A model generated the notes under the pieces. It was not told the DNA's origin. It saw only the letters and a program-made list of their open reading frames with translations, and did no database searches. The position numbers and the translations under genes are program-made. Shown here piece after piece: positions 25,341-37,790 of a DNA stretch of 64,000 bases. The DNA is from Epiperipatus broadwayi. Lineage: Eukaryota > Onychophora > Udeonychophora > Euonychophora > Peripatidae. The stretch covers positions 308,001 to 372,000 of the forward strand of contig JAQFVV010000355.1 in the NCBI GenBank assembly GCA_028023455.1, in the 5' to 3' direction. Every line of letters begins with the position of its first letter. Positions within the stretch are counted from its first letter, which is position 1.

Positions 25341-26002
25341 TATGCGTGACCTAAACTCAAACCTGAACATAAGAGGTCTGATAAATAAATATGTTGTTAA
25401 CTGTATGTTCAAACCTGGAATGGGCTGGTAGATTTTACTTTCCCTATTAAATGATATAGAGCACACATTATCTTGTAAGCTGCCACAACCTTCCATAATA
25501 CTATGTAAAGCAAGTAGATCATCCTAATATAATATTTGTAAGCCATTGTCTTTATTATTTTAATTTGATAATAAACTAATATGATTCTTGTTAAATACAT
25601 GGACCTCATTATTGTGAGTCAGAATTATTATAAGATGTCACTAAATAAATTAGTTAATGATAAATAAACACATCCATGGTGTTGCATCTTGTAGACTGAA
25701 TCAGATCAACAATGGTAGAATAAATAAGTGATAAGGTTTAAAGGTGCTAGTGTGGAATAATATTGTGATTTATGGAGAACCCTGAGAAAGAGTCTGTCTT
25801 CAAACCCTGTGTTACACTGCACTGTATGGAAAAAGAAAGCTGTGTAACATCAAGGAGGTTAATTAGATGGTTGAGACTAGGAAGCCTAGGTAGGTATTTA
25901 ACCAGTTGACATAAGGGGTAACCCTATGTCTGCAGGTTGGGAGTTGCTGCTTGGTCTTTTGGTCTTGTTGATTGATTATACAAAACTTGACCATTACATC
26001 AT

Positions 26003-26110
26003 ATCACTGAAAGTCTGATGATGGAATGGTCAAAGCCCTTGAAGATGCCAATATTATAATCAAACCCATATTGACCTTAAGTCACTCTGATTCACAGTTG
26101 CAAAGACAAA
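26003..26110 (+). mobile_element. Foldback-family fragment
   Basis: Matches the inner part of the family arm: ATATCACTGAAAGTCTGATGATGGA, CAAAGCCC, GATGCCAATATTATAATCAAACCCATATTGACC and TTAAGTCACTCTGATTC. Confidence 0.65.
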
Positions 26111-26274
26111 ACCAATCAATGAGTTTCAAAGCTTTATTTAAAATAATACAAAATTGGAATATTTACTAAGCTGGATATATTTAATGCTGAATGGCAGGTT
26201 CATGAAAATACTTATATATTTTTATTGTATTATAAACATAAAAATAATTAATTTTCTAATGCATAGAAACACAA

Positions 26275-26540
26275 ACTATAACAATTAAAATTATTACATA
26301 GGCCCAAAAAAACAAGAATATATATAAAAAAAGTTTTTTGAGATTTTAATGCTAACATTATTTATTGGAAGTAATTTTATCAATTTCACATTGTTAAATT
26401 TTTATAACTTTTAATTGCATTTCAAACATTTTTAACTTTCATATATATTAATCATTAAATTTTTTGGAACTAAGTAAAAAACTTAGCTATTTGTAATCCT
26501 ACAAATAATCCAAAACATTGCACAAGATTTCCTAGCACTG
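26275..26540 (+). repeat. Dispersed repeat R1, copy 1
   Basis: Diverged match to 28975-29215 in the same order: ACTATAACAATTAA...ATTACATAGG, a T-rich centre ending AAACATTTTTAACT, then AAAACTTAGCTATTTGTAATCCTACAA and ACATTGCAC. No coding content. Confidence 0.5.
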
Positions 26541-26787
26541 AAATATCAAACTTGGCACTAAATTAAACAATTTTAAATATAGTTCTTCATTACAAAATAA
26601 TATATGTCAAATATTTCAATTAATATAGAAAAGAAAAAAGAGAATAAAAATCGAATTTATTTGACTACTTTGTTATCTACTCAATAGAAATACAATAATA
26701 ACTTTTTCATACAATATTACCACCCTTCAAAAAATTATCAGACATGAAAATATTGCACATGAATACTGATACATATAAAATTAAAAG

Positions 26788-27112
26788 TAATATTATTTTT
26801 TAATAAAATACTTATTTTCTAATAATGTAAATTAAAATACTCAAGTTATATATATGAACATTTATTTATTAGTAATAAATATTAATTAAATGTTTTAATT
26901 ATACAATTTAAAATCACATACACATACACTACTCATTTAAAGTTTAAAAAAGTGATGTTATTTTTATTTTTAAATATTTATTTTCTGAAAAATATATATT
27001 GAAATACTCTGCTAATATATATATATGAACATGCATTTTATTCATAATAAATATTAAATGCCTATTTTAATAATACAATATAAAATAATATATATTTACA
27101 TAAACACAATTT
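26788..27112 (+). repeat. Diverged tandem duplication (unit about 180 bases)
   Basis: TATTTTCTAATAATGTAAATTAAAATACTCAAGTTATATATATGAACAT-type sequence, followed by TTAGTAATAAATATTAA and ATACAATTTAAAAT, recurs from about 26965 in the form TATTTTCTGAAAAATATATATTGAAATACTCTG. Both are non-coding. Confidence 0.65.
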
Positions 27113-27294
27113 AGCATGGTTTCATTAATCTCAATCTATATACTCTGAAATATTAACTCTAGGCATATGTTTTGGAAAAAATAGGGAGCCTTTTAATGGC
27201 TTTCACCAGTTATAATTAAGTACAGCTTCAAGTCACTCAGAAACTGGCAATTTTTACATTATTATAGTGAATTTACACTAATTTTAAAACTTAA

Positions 27295-28620
27295 AAACTA
27301 CCGTAAGATGCTGCCCTCTCTAGAATTATTTTACAAGTAAAAAAACAATAATAGCAAAATTTGAAACTATAACAATAGGAGAAGGCAAGATTTCCTAGAT
27401 TCAGATTGGTTGGTTCTTATTTCAAACAAAATAAGAGGCCTGTCAATAATTTTCACAGCCCCAATTTCTTTGATTTTATTTTCAAAATAAAAATGAATGT
27501 TTTAGAGTGATTTTTTAAGTATTTTTTTTACTTATTATAAATTATTTTGATAAAATATATTGAAAATATAATTATTTTAGATAAATAGTTAACATTTTAA
27601 TAATTTTTTTTTACTTTTACATAAATGTAAATTGAAAAAGAAATCAGTGCTTGTCAACAATTTTTATTGCTCCAAGCACTTTATTTGATTTTTAAATAAA
27701 AATGAATGTTTTAGAGTATTTTTTTGGTATTTTTTTACATATTATAAATTATTTTAATAAAATATGCTGAAAATATAATTATTTTAGAAAAGAGTAAGAT
27801 TTTAGTAAAAAATTATTTACTCTTACATGAATGAAAATTGAGAAAGAAAATCACTGATGTACTCAACATTTTCTAATAGGTTACAAACATTCTTTTAAGG
27901 TTCTCTGCTATAAAATATTTTTGTAATTACAAATAGAAATTTATTTTTGAAAAAAACCTTCATTCACTTTCATATTTGGATAAATTATTAATTTGCTTTT
28001 TACAAATGAAACTAAATTACAATAGAATGACAGCCTGTTAAGCTAATTGCGCAGACGCTGTGAGAATGTTATTAATAAATGAATACCTTCGAACAACCAC
28101 ATGATATAGTATTTGTATAAGAGTAAAAAGGAATCCTCTTACTCTTACGACTCAAATGTTTATATATGAGCAAATCTAAAGTAGTTGTAACGAAGGCGTG
28201 ACTACATAATAGTCACTTTAAATTACTATATATAATGTCTGTATGAATGACGCCAATGAAATTTTCTAGAATTTACTAAACGCCACTCTAAACGAAACTA
28301 AATCATATACATGAATAAGCATTTATTTTATAACGTCTTGCATGCGATTATAATTACAATAGAATGACAGCCTGTTAAGCTAATTGTGCAGATGCTGTGA
28401 GAATGTTATTAATAAATAAATACACAAGACGTTATAAAATAAATGCTTATTCATGTAAATGAAACTAAAATAAATATAATATTAAAAGATGAATATTTTT
28501 ATGACTGATTCTGTAATTGACCAATGAAAAGTATGGAGTTTTATCTCACTTGACCAAGCAGAATTTTTGATGTTGGAAAGATGAGATGTTTAAAACCAAT
28601 GAAATTTAAGAAGAAACATA
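27295..28620 (+). repeat. Dispersed repeat R2, copy 1
   Basis: It shares landmarks in the same order with 48325-49010: CCGTAAGATGCTGCCCTCT near the start, then GAATTATTTTACAAGTAAAAAA, AGATTCAGATTGGTTGG-like sequence, a T/A-rich middle, AATTTATTTTTGAAA..CTTnCTTT, and TGnCCAATnAAAAG ... TTTTACCTCA near the end. This copy also contains a diverged internal tandem duplication at 27470-27850 (unit about 213 bases, with AAAATGAATGTTTTAGAGT in each) and the structured segment at 28015-28456. No protein is encoded. It is probably an unclassified interspersed element. Confidence 0.6.
28015..28456. repeat. Composite of 73-base direct repeats and 32-base perfect inverted repeat
   Basis: A segment starting AATTACAATAGAATGACAGC occurs at 28015-28087 and again at 28352-28424 with only a few changes, two of them C to T at CpG. 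The second copy is bracketed by a perfect 32-base inverted repeat (28309-28340 and 28425-28456, beginning ACATGAATAAGC). Repeat and hairpin together suggest a local duplication and inversion event rather than simple insertion. Confidence 0.8.
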
Positions 28621-28679
28621 TTTTAAATTTTATGAATTGTTACTGTTATTTAATTTTCAAGATACTGATATGGATTATG

Positions 28680-28680
<1 letters not shown>

Positions 28681-28718
<38 letters not shown>

Positions 28719-28752
28719 CATCTTCCGATCTGATATATATATATATATATAC
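28681..28752. repeat. (TA)n tract interrupted by adapter-like sequence
   Basis: Two TA tracts (28683-28714 and 28733-28752) are separated by TGTGCATCTTCCGATCT (28715-28731). Except for one inserted A, the interruption equals the 3' end of the common Illumina P7-side adapter (TGTGCTCTTCCGATCT). It most probably marks an assembly or read-trimming artefact inside a hard-to-sequence microsatellite. Confidence 0.7.
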
Positions 28753-28974
28753 ACACCATGGAAAATAATTTGAAATGTACTGTAATACATACTAATTCAA
28801 AACTTTATTTAATTAAAAAAACTGGAAAATAGACTGCTAATGAGAAGTACTAATATTATTTATCTGTCCATATGCCAATAAGTACTCAAGTTAACTCATA
28901 AAAGCTTTTATGTAGATTGTGTAGAATTTTAAATTAAATAATAAATAATTAAATTTCTTAAATATGTGTTTTAT

Positions 28975-29215
28975 AAGACTATAACAATTAAGCATATTAC
29001 ATAGGGTACTCGGGAATAAAAATATTTGAAGTTATTATTTACCAGAATTTTTTTTCCATTCAATTTTTTTGTTCAATCTTTATAATTTTGAATTAAATTT
29101 AAAACATTTTTACTCCCATAAATAATAAATACATTTTAAATCTGAGTTTAAAAACTTAACTATTTATAAGCCTACAACAGTTAAAAATATTGCATAGCAG
29201 TTCTTACTGTAATAT
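28975..29215 (+). repeat. Dispersed repeat R1, copy 2
   Basis: Counterpart of 26275-26540: GACTATAACAATTAAGCATATTACATAGGG, AAACATTTTTACTC, AAAAACTTAACTATTTATAAGCCTACAA and ATATTGCATAG. The copies are 2.7 kb apart in the same orientation. Confidence 0.5.
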
Positions 29216-30218
29216 TATTTTTATGTTTTCAACATCTATTATTTTTGTGCTTTTAAATGTTTCTACTTAACTTGGAAATTTTGTTTGTTTGTTTATGTTA
29301 AAGCTAATAACTGAATTTTGACATATTTTCTTCAACTTTTGTACATTAGATATCAATGACATTGCAATTAGCACTGAAATATTTTCAGAGTTGTGTCCAG
29401 TCTACCAGAGTTGGTGGATTCAATTTCAAAATGCATGATACTACTTCATAAGGTTTTGATGATTTAAGATTTAATAAGATGGTGGTATATATTTTTTAAG
29501 TATGCTAAGTTTGAATATTCAGAAAACTGCATCTATAGTTTATTAAAAAGGAAAAAAAATAAATCAATGATGAAATCTTAATTTCTCTTGATGATTTAAC
29601 TAAATGATATACTTTTGTAAATGATTTTAATGCACATGTATTTCATTTCAAAATCCAGGACTATGGTGACATCGTTTATATTTATAATAACTAAATTTAA
29701 ATAAGAATAGCTACATAAAATGTCTTATAACTAAAAGATAAAAAATAATAATTTTTTTAAAAAATATTTTATAAAACTTGTTTTTTATGTAATTGAAGAA
29801 GTAAGGCCCTAAAAGCCAAAAAAAAAAAAAAAAGGTTTTGGACACAAATTGGCTTGATATATTTAATGTGAAATAAAACAGGGTCCCTACTTTTATTTTG
29901 AGTTAAACACACCAATGTAAATTGTGTTCCAAGCAAAATTTTTTTTTTTGAAATTTAGTGCATTACCCTTCAAATTTAATTTAAAAAAAAAAAAACATTT
30001 TATAAAACATTATATATATATTACATTTTTATTTTTGATTTTTTTAAAAAAAAAGATGAAATGTATCTGTAGAGTTTTCTTCATTTTATTTAAAGGTGTA
30101 GTATACATTCTATTAGCACTGAGGAATATATATCTATATTATTTATTAGCAATATTCATTATTTTTTAGGCCATTTTACATACAGAAGTTTTACAGACAA
30201 TTTCCAACCCTCAAATTC
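29216..30218. other. Non-coding AT-rich stretch with homopolymer runs
   Basis: A15-type and T-runs near 29818 and 29938. The 81-residue frame at 29924-30169 is Phe/Lys/Ile-rich low complexity and not a credible gene. Confidence 0.55.
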
Positions 30219-30344
30219 TTAATTAAACGTGTGTATGATAGATTATATATATATATATAATTCTGGTATATAGTTCAATTATTAATTAAACGTGTGTATG
30301 ATAGATTATATATATATATATAATTCTGGTATATAGTTCAATTA
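30219..30344 (+). repeat. Perfect tandem duplication of 63 bases
   Basis: Two identical adjacent units (30219-30281, 30282-30344) start TTAATTAAACGTGTGTATGA and contain a short TA tract. The identity contrasts with the divergence of the other duplications in the window, so this is either very recent or an assembly artefact. Confidence 0.9.
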
Positions 30345-31510
30345 TTATGTAGCTTTAATAAAATATTGGTATTTTATTTGAAGTTTAAGAAAATTTGAAA
30401 AAATTCTATAGGACAATGACTATTTATTTATCTTTGTTTCAAAGTGTTAAAGAAACTAGTCTATCTTATGAAAGAGGTGTGCAATAAAAAAATTGCCAAC
30501 TATCTATAGGGTATGGAGATTCAGGTATTTGTTTGCTTTAGCTCATATTACAAGAAAAAAATCAGATATTTTGTGAAAGAGTAAACTGAATTTTTTGTAT
30601 GCAAATTATTATAAAATAATAAAACTTGCAAAGAGATGAACTAGTATTTTTTTAACACCATTAAAAATTTAAAAACTTATAAATTTGCACACATATTTTT
30701 ACACAGATATATTTATAAGAACGCAAATATTTTTCGAAAAAAATGTTTAAGAAAATTTTATCATTTATTTTTATTTTCAGTAATATAATATTATCACAAT
30801 ATATTGAATCAGAGAAAGCAAAAACATTTTTTTACAGTGCAACAATGAAGAAATAAAAGATGTCATTCCCCACGATTCTTTTAAATAATTTGGTTTTAAC
30901 AAGATCTTTTATAAACTATAAATAAAACTATTATTAAATACAAATAGTTTTTTCAACCATAACAATGCATTTATTTAAAAATATCAAAACAACAATTGTT
31001 ACAACTATATTTAATTTTCTTAATCAATGATTTTTTATAGTTTAAATACACTTTATTTGACATCTAAATAATATTACGAATGTATAACTAATTACAAAAG
31101 TAAAAACTTTTTATTTTACTACATTTTCTGTTTTTGTTCATAAAACAATACATAACATTAATTTCTAAATTTTCTTTTATTGTAATAAAAATTAGTCCAA
31201 GAATTATAAAAAAAAATCGATAATAGATCTGGAAAAAAATCTACAATATTCTTTTTTTTTTTTTTCAATTATATTGTATTTGAACATGTCCAGATTTGAT
31301 TACATATATTCTAAATCACTGTAAAAAAAAGTGCAAACATATAATAAAAATACAATAATAAAAAGTTAGAATGAGAAAACTGTTGTGTATTCGAAATCCA
31401 AGCACTCAGAATACCAACAAATAAAACAAATAAAAACCATAAATAAATGATGAAAAATAATTAACAGCGAAAAGTTATTACTACACACAAACACAATATA
31501 TATATATATA
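30345..31510. other. Non-coding AT-rich stretch
   Basis: No gene, repeat boundary or RNA feature recognised. Ends in a short TA tract at about 31497-31515. Confidence 0.55.
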
Positions 31511-31514
31511 TATA

Positions 31515-32096
31515 TAGTTCGCTTTTGGTTCACTTCACAAGACGCACTTCACAACTGTCTGCTTTCTGCATAGTTTCCCAAACTCTTTGGCCTGGATCTT
31601 CTGCTGTTTGTTAACATGTTGGCTTCACACTATAACACTGTACCACCACTTAAGCTTCTTTCAGCTATTGTCACTTAAAATCTCTCAGCACCTGTTCACT
31701 CAATAAATTCACTAGAAATGAGAACCATACACTTTATTGTTCAAACTATTTATATCCATCTTTTATGCTTCAGAAATCCAGGCTTTATTCTGAACCATTG
31801 TCAGTCTTTTATTTCTCATTAGTATTTTTAATCAATATTTTCAATTGTCATTGTATCAAGAAATATTTTTAATTAACAAATATTTATTGGCAATTATCAA
31901 ATGCAATTTTCTAATTGAAAAAATGTAAATATTTTCCATTGTTACACTCCATGCAAATTTAATAACTGATAAACCCCTATCAGTTATCCATCTAAAATAT
32001 ATTTCCTAATATATATAATTTTTTCTGGAGTACATAACTTATAGTTGAATTTCCATGTTCATTTTTATACAAATATGACACCTTCCCCCACTCCAG
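31515..32096 (-). mobile_element. Possible 3' LTR with polypurine tract
   Basis: On the minus strand a purine tract GGAGTGGGGGAAGG (about 32094-32081) is followed immediately by TGTCATATTTG, as expected where a 3' LTR starts. Downstream are a TATA box (GGATATAAATAG, near 31750), an AATAAAG signal near 31735 and a GC-richer leader to about 31515, a normal LTR layout. Against this, the purine tract is next to an inverted repeat of ATTTTTTCTGGAGT (32022-32036 against 32089-32104), no CA-type end is seen before the TA tract, and I recognise no gag or pol sequence beyond 32100. Confidence 0.35.
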
Positions 32097-32104
32097 AAAA
32101 AATG

Positions 32105-35100
32105 CATTGTTCCAATTAATCAATGTAACCTTGAAAATTATTTAAACTCTTCTTTTTTCTCACAGTCTTGGATGATTTTTTTTCTCCTGCTTGTGTGATC
32201 ATATTTCTGGCCATAGTTTTTCTTGCTATTATTATAGTCCAATTTAACAACTTCTCTTTTTAACAGTCTAATTCTGTATCTATATTGTTTTGTTTTTAAA
32301 CAAATATTACATAATTATTGTGTAAAATAATCAGACATATTTAATAAACTATGCAAAATTCATATTTTTCATTCTAAATTTTTTTTATATACAATCTCAA
32401 AAATACCATGGAAACCAGATTACAAAGAATAAAAACCATCAAATATTTGGAGGCAGGATTAAACTACATTGAAAATATACTAAATGTTATTTGTCTGTAA
32501 AATACTGCCACCTTCAGATTGTTTTTTAAATTAAAACTCAATATTCACTACTTTTCAAATGTTAGCATTTTTAAAAAAGAAACTATGCAAATAATACTAT
32601 ACATAGCTATAAAAGTGACACAACAACCACATTATATTTAGTCCTTCATTTGAGGTTGTTTAAGTTGGAATTATTATTGTAAAAGTAATTCAAATATTTA
32701 CCATTTTTTCATTGCTGTTAATTAAAAGATGTCAATTTGTTTTTAATAACAAATTATTTATTTTATTTTTGTATTTTTGAAAGTCTTGTTCAATAATAAA
32801 ATGTAAAATAAATTGTTACATATTGTAAATAAGTCAGCACTCTATCTTCAATAACATTCATCAATTAATATTCTAATGATCAGATAGCTATCTGTAAAAT
32901 AATTTTGCTAATTGAGTGATGTTAAGTAATATCACTTTTAAAATTATTATTAATAAATGTTGTGTTGCTTTTATCTGATCTTTTTAATTAAAGGTTTAAA
33001 AAAGTTTTAATATATCCATATTAAGAATTGAATTTAAATTTTAAATTATATTGTTTTTTAAAATAAAAAATACTCCAATGCCAAATTGACTTTAACATAA
33101 TGAAAATAAATATAGTTCATTATCAATATGTGAATACCATTAGCTAACACACATCATGAAAATAAATTTACAGTAGCTGTGGTGTGATGTTTTTAAAAAA
33201 TGATACCAGTTTTTCTTAACAGTTGTAGTTTTGTATGTACAGCATATTCATATTATGTGCTGCTCTTGCTATAAGTGCATAAAAAACTGGGATATTTAGT
33301 GATGAGATTTCCAAAAAAAATATTTATGCTATTAATATTAATTTATTAAAAATATCAACATACTTATAATATTAAATAAACATATATTTTAAACAAATGA
33401 ATGATGTTAACTCACTTAATTCAACCTAATAAAATAATTTTATAAAAATTATTAGTAATTTAACTTATAAAATATTTTTGGTAGAACTTTATAGAAGTAA
33501 AGCAAACTGGAGTAGTCTCATTGAAAATTTTACCAGTAATCTTTAACAATATGTGGGCATTTCATCTTTCCAATATTTGTTTTCTCTGGTTTTTTTTGAA
33601 TGGATGAAATATTTATGCTTTTTATTCAAATCATTATGATTTTCTGAAAAGTAGTTTAAATGTCTGTGTAAGAAATGGATCTTGAAATTCATTGCATATT
33701 AAAATTAAAAAGCATGTTGTCTATTAATTCAAAAATATTTTCTGGTGTAATTTAGCAAAAATATTTATGACAAGTGCAAATAAGACCACACACTAGAATC
33801 AATCACATTCCCTATATCTATCAAAGGTGAATCATTTATGATATGTCTTGTTTGGAGCTATCTAAAATCCTTGTTTCCATTTCTTGTGCACTTCACACAG
33901 TATGTAGTCTAATTTATGTTTAAAATTTTATGAAATGTGTCTTTAATCTTAGATTTATATATGATGGTAATAGGATTTTTTATTACATTGATTGAATATT
34001 ATTTCTTACCGGCAAATTTTTTTCTGAATATCAGTGATCTTCTTTGGTTCTGTTAAAATGATAATTAACCATTTTTAGATTTACACAAATCAAATTTTTA
34101 TGCTCAATAACTTACATTATCCAAGATTAATAAGACTGACTTCTACTACATTTTATACTGGTAGAGTGACCAATTGAAAATGAACCATAATAATATCCAT
34201 TGTGGAAAAAATGCATTTCAAATTCCCTGTGAAACTATGAATATAAAATCATCAGTCAGTAGTATATTCTATTAATCTCTAAAGTTATTACAGGGTAATA
34301 AATCATTGTCCTCGGAGTCTACAGAAAGAAAATCATTTTATTGGCTATGATAAAATATATTTTTCATTTCATGATGATGTATATATATATATTTTTTTGA
34401 TCTAGAAGCTAACCATTTTTATTCATAGTTGAAAATTTTGAGACCATGATAATGTTACTCAGTTTATTTTGGTTAAAATTAGAGAATGTGAGAAGTTTTT
34501 ATAAAAGCACTCACACTAGCCTTATCTAGTTATCTTATATGGTATCAGTTATTCAAGATTCATCCACTAGAGTTGCCACATCTTAAAAATTACAGCAAAT
34601 ATAGAAAAATCGATGGTATATATAGAATCAAGACCCCAAATATATTCAATAAAAAGTTTCACTTTAAGTATAACATCAAAAATTATATTCTATCATTCTG
34701 TGTATTTAATGTTGTCATCGACTGTTAAGCAAGATACTTGGTGAAAAACTTTGCACAATTAGAATACAGTAATCACATTCCCTGTTATTAATGTAAATGT
34801 TAAAACTGGTAATTATATTTAAAGTTTGTTAAAGAATTTGAAAATCCTTAATTCCGATTTTTATATTAGTAATTTATTGTTTTGATTTGCTTTTTTTATT
34901 GAAATCATAAAGGTATTTTGAGTCAGTTTATTGTTTGAAAAATAATTACTATTGTTTACCTGATTAATTAGCATAATTATATTTTTAGATATTGAGAATA
35001 GAACATTATTTAATAAAGTTTATAGTACTGCAGTTTATTATATCACTTAATAGATTTAAATATAATGTATTGTTTCCTGTGAAAAATGTAATGTAAAATT

Positions 35101-35150
35101 TACATTCTTAAAGTATTAATAACGTATAAATATTGGTATAATCTGATATG
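32105..35150. other. Non-coding AT-rich stretch
   Basis: Three kilobases with no open frame, RNA gene or repeat that I can support. Confidence 0.55.
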
Positions 35151-35155
35151 GCTTG

Positions 35156-35190
35156 TATATATATATATATATATATGATAAACAAATACA

Positions 35191-35236
<46 letters not shown>
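35156..35236. repeat. (TA)n microsatellite pair
   Basis: Two TA tracts are separated by GATAAACAAATACAA. The two overlapping minus-strand frames at 35116-35527 run through and beside them and are not credible genes. Confidence 0.9.
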
Positions 35237-35239
<3 letters not shown>

Positions 35240-36771
35240 AATGGATCATATAAGACACATATAAAGAAATGCAATTGTCTTAAATGTTGGGCAGCAAAAT
35301 GTAATAGAATGTCCAATTGCCCTAAAAATTGATAGTGACAAATGTAATAAAAAGCTCCAATTGAGATACCAAATATAAAAGTATGTAATATACATATGAA
35401 TAGAAATAAAATCACTCCAATAATTGTGGGCTAACTGAAATGGACAATCTATTTCTATAATCATGTATCTCAGGTTTTGATTAATTTTTATTAAAGTATA
35501 AATATAACAAAGTATAAATGAATACAACCAATGAATATAAAATACAATGAACTAGGTTATGATGTTTAACTTTATTTGAGAAAACTACTACTTTATACAG
35601 TAATTGTTGATAAATTATCTATACTACAGAAAACATATTACACATGAGCGTATGTGCTTTAATCATTAATTATATTGTTACTTCAGCTAGCCATGTATAA
35701 AATAAACCTGGATACTATAGAGCATTGACTAAGACATGTTAAGTGGTTAATTCTCAAGCTTAACTTAACTAATGATTTGATTATTTACTAAATATAGATT
35801 GGAAGCAAAGGGAATTTTGTTGGATACAACCCACATTTACAAACAAGATTATATATGATTTAATATTCCAATTCATGATGGCTTAAATGAATGAATGAAT
35901 AACCAAAAACATAATATTACCATTTAGTTGATTGTGAATCTACCATATTAATTAATGATTCCTGCACTAAAAAGAGGAAATAAAAATATTAATAAATTTT
36001 AAATGAAAACACCAAGTCATTTCTTATAAAATAGATGATATAAGCTTTATTCTTAGATTGTGGTTTGATCTTTTTAAATGGCAGTAATTATATGTAAGAA
36101 CAAATACAAAATCAGTTGGCTTTTCAAATTTTCAATTTTGCTAAACGTAAGTCAAACACAAATATTTATGAGCAATAAATATGAATTGCTTGTTGAACTA
36201 ATAATTTAAAATCATGGATGTGTTTCTTAAGGTTGAATCATTTAAAAGGCAACAACACAGAATATAATAAGAATTATTTCCCACCATGCTATGTCTATGT
36301 ATCTCCTTTATCATGAACATCAAATATCTACATTTATTATTTAAATAAGGCTTTTATTTTAGCCAGCAAAATTCAATATTCCATTTATGACTTCTTTCAC
36401 TTGGGCTTTATTAAATATCTACCACGAAATAAACATATTTATAAACTATATTATACCATTTTTAGAAACAAGCAATATATATATATCAAAATAATTCCTA
36501 AATAAAGCACGTGAAAATGCCAACTTACAACTCCAATGTTAAATAATTATAACCTGATCCATCCCTTAAAACACATCTTATAATAATATTATAATAATCA
36601 AATGATTAAGAAAATTTATTTTAAAAAATGATAAAATTTGGAGATATAAATTTATTATGTTGTATATTTATATAAATTATTCCACGCAAGAAATAATGCT
36701 TTATTTATTCTTCAATTCAACCTATACACTCATTTATTATTTGGTGTTTACATATATATATATATATAAGT
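35237..36771. other. Non-coding AT-rich stretch
   Basis: Nothing recognised apart from short TA tracts. A TA tract at about 36751-36768 borders the palindrome that follows. Confidence 0.55.
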
Positions 36772-37790
36772 ATAGAGGATTTGAACTCAGATTTTCAAGC
36801 GCCCTTCAACTATCCACACTATCTGCTACAACTGATACACATGATCACACACATGTAGAAAAGATTAATAATCACCAATATACGTATTTCGTGCTAAACC
36901 AGCACTCATCAGTTGGTCCAGACTATCATCTCCCACACATATATATAATCAATGCTCAGTTTATATTAAGATAGCAAATCTTTTTACTTATGGACAGGCT
37001 TCAATCCACTGCAACCTCCAACTTTTCAGCCATCCATATCACCATATCATTGAAAATCTGATGATGAAAACTCAAATCCCATGCTGATGCTAATATTATT
37101 GCCATGCCCATGTTGACCTGAAGTCACTCTGACCCCTCAAGTATAGGACAATATCCATTAAATACATATAAGAGGGATGGACAGGATACAAGCTTAATAT
37201 GTAAATATTTGAAACCAGGCACTCTTTACAAACATGGGATCTTAATTGTAAGTGTAGAGGATTTGAACTCAGATTTTTAAGCACCCTTCAACTATCCACA
37301 CTACCTCATACAACTAATACACATGATCACACACATGTAGAAAAGATTAATAATCACCAATATACATATTAAGCTTGTATCCTGTCCATCCCTCTTATAT
37401 GTATTTAATGGATACTGTCCTATACATGAGGGGTCAGAGTGACTTCAAGTCAACATGGGCATGGCAATAATATTAGCATCAGCATGGGATTTGAGTTTTC
37501 ATCATCAGATTTTCAATGATATGGATGGCTGAAAAGTTGGAGGTTGCAGTGGATTGAAGCCTGTCTATTAAAGTAGGAGGATTTGCTATCTTAATATAAA
37601 CTGAGCATTAATTATATATGTGTGTGAGAGATGATAGCTGGACCAACTGATGAGTGCTGGTTTAGCACGAAATACGTTTATTGGTGATTATTAATCTTTT
37701 CTACATGTGTGTGATCATGTGTATCAGTTGTATGAGATAGTGTGGATAGTTGAAGGGTGCTTGAAAATCTGAGTTCAAATCCTCTACACT
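36772..37790. mobile_element. Large foldback element: 1.0 kb palindrome with internal half copy
   Basis: The left arm 36772-37203 (ATAGAGGATTTGAACTCAG ... GATACAAGCTTAATATGTA) pairs with the right arm 37364-37790, running in reverse from TACATATTAAGCTTGTATC to GAGTTCAAATCCTCTAC. The arms are nearly identical over about 425 bases. The centre (37203-37363) is an extra half unit that itself pairs with 37670-37850, so the structure is two overlapping inverted repeats. The arms carry CGTGCTAAACCAGCACTCATCAGTT, TTGAAAATCTGATGATG and AAGAGGGATGGACAG, which tag other family members. No protein is encoded. The frames here are arm translations. Confidence 0.88.
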
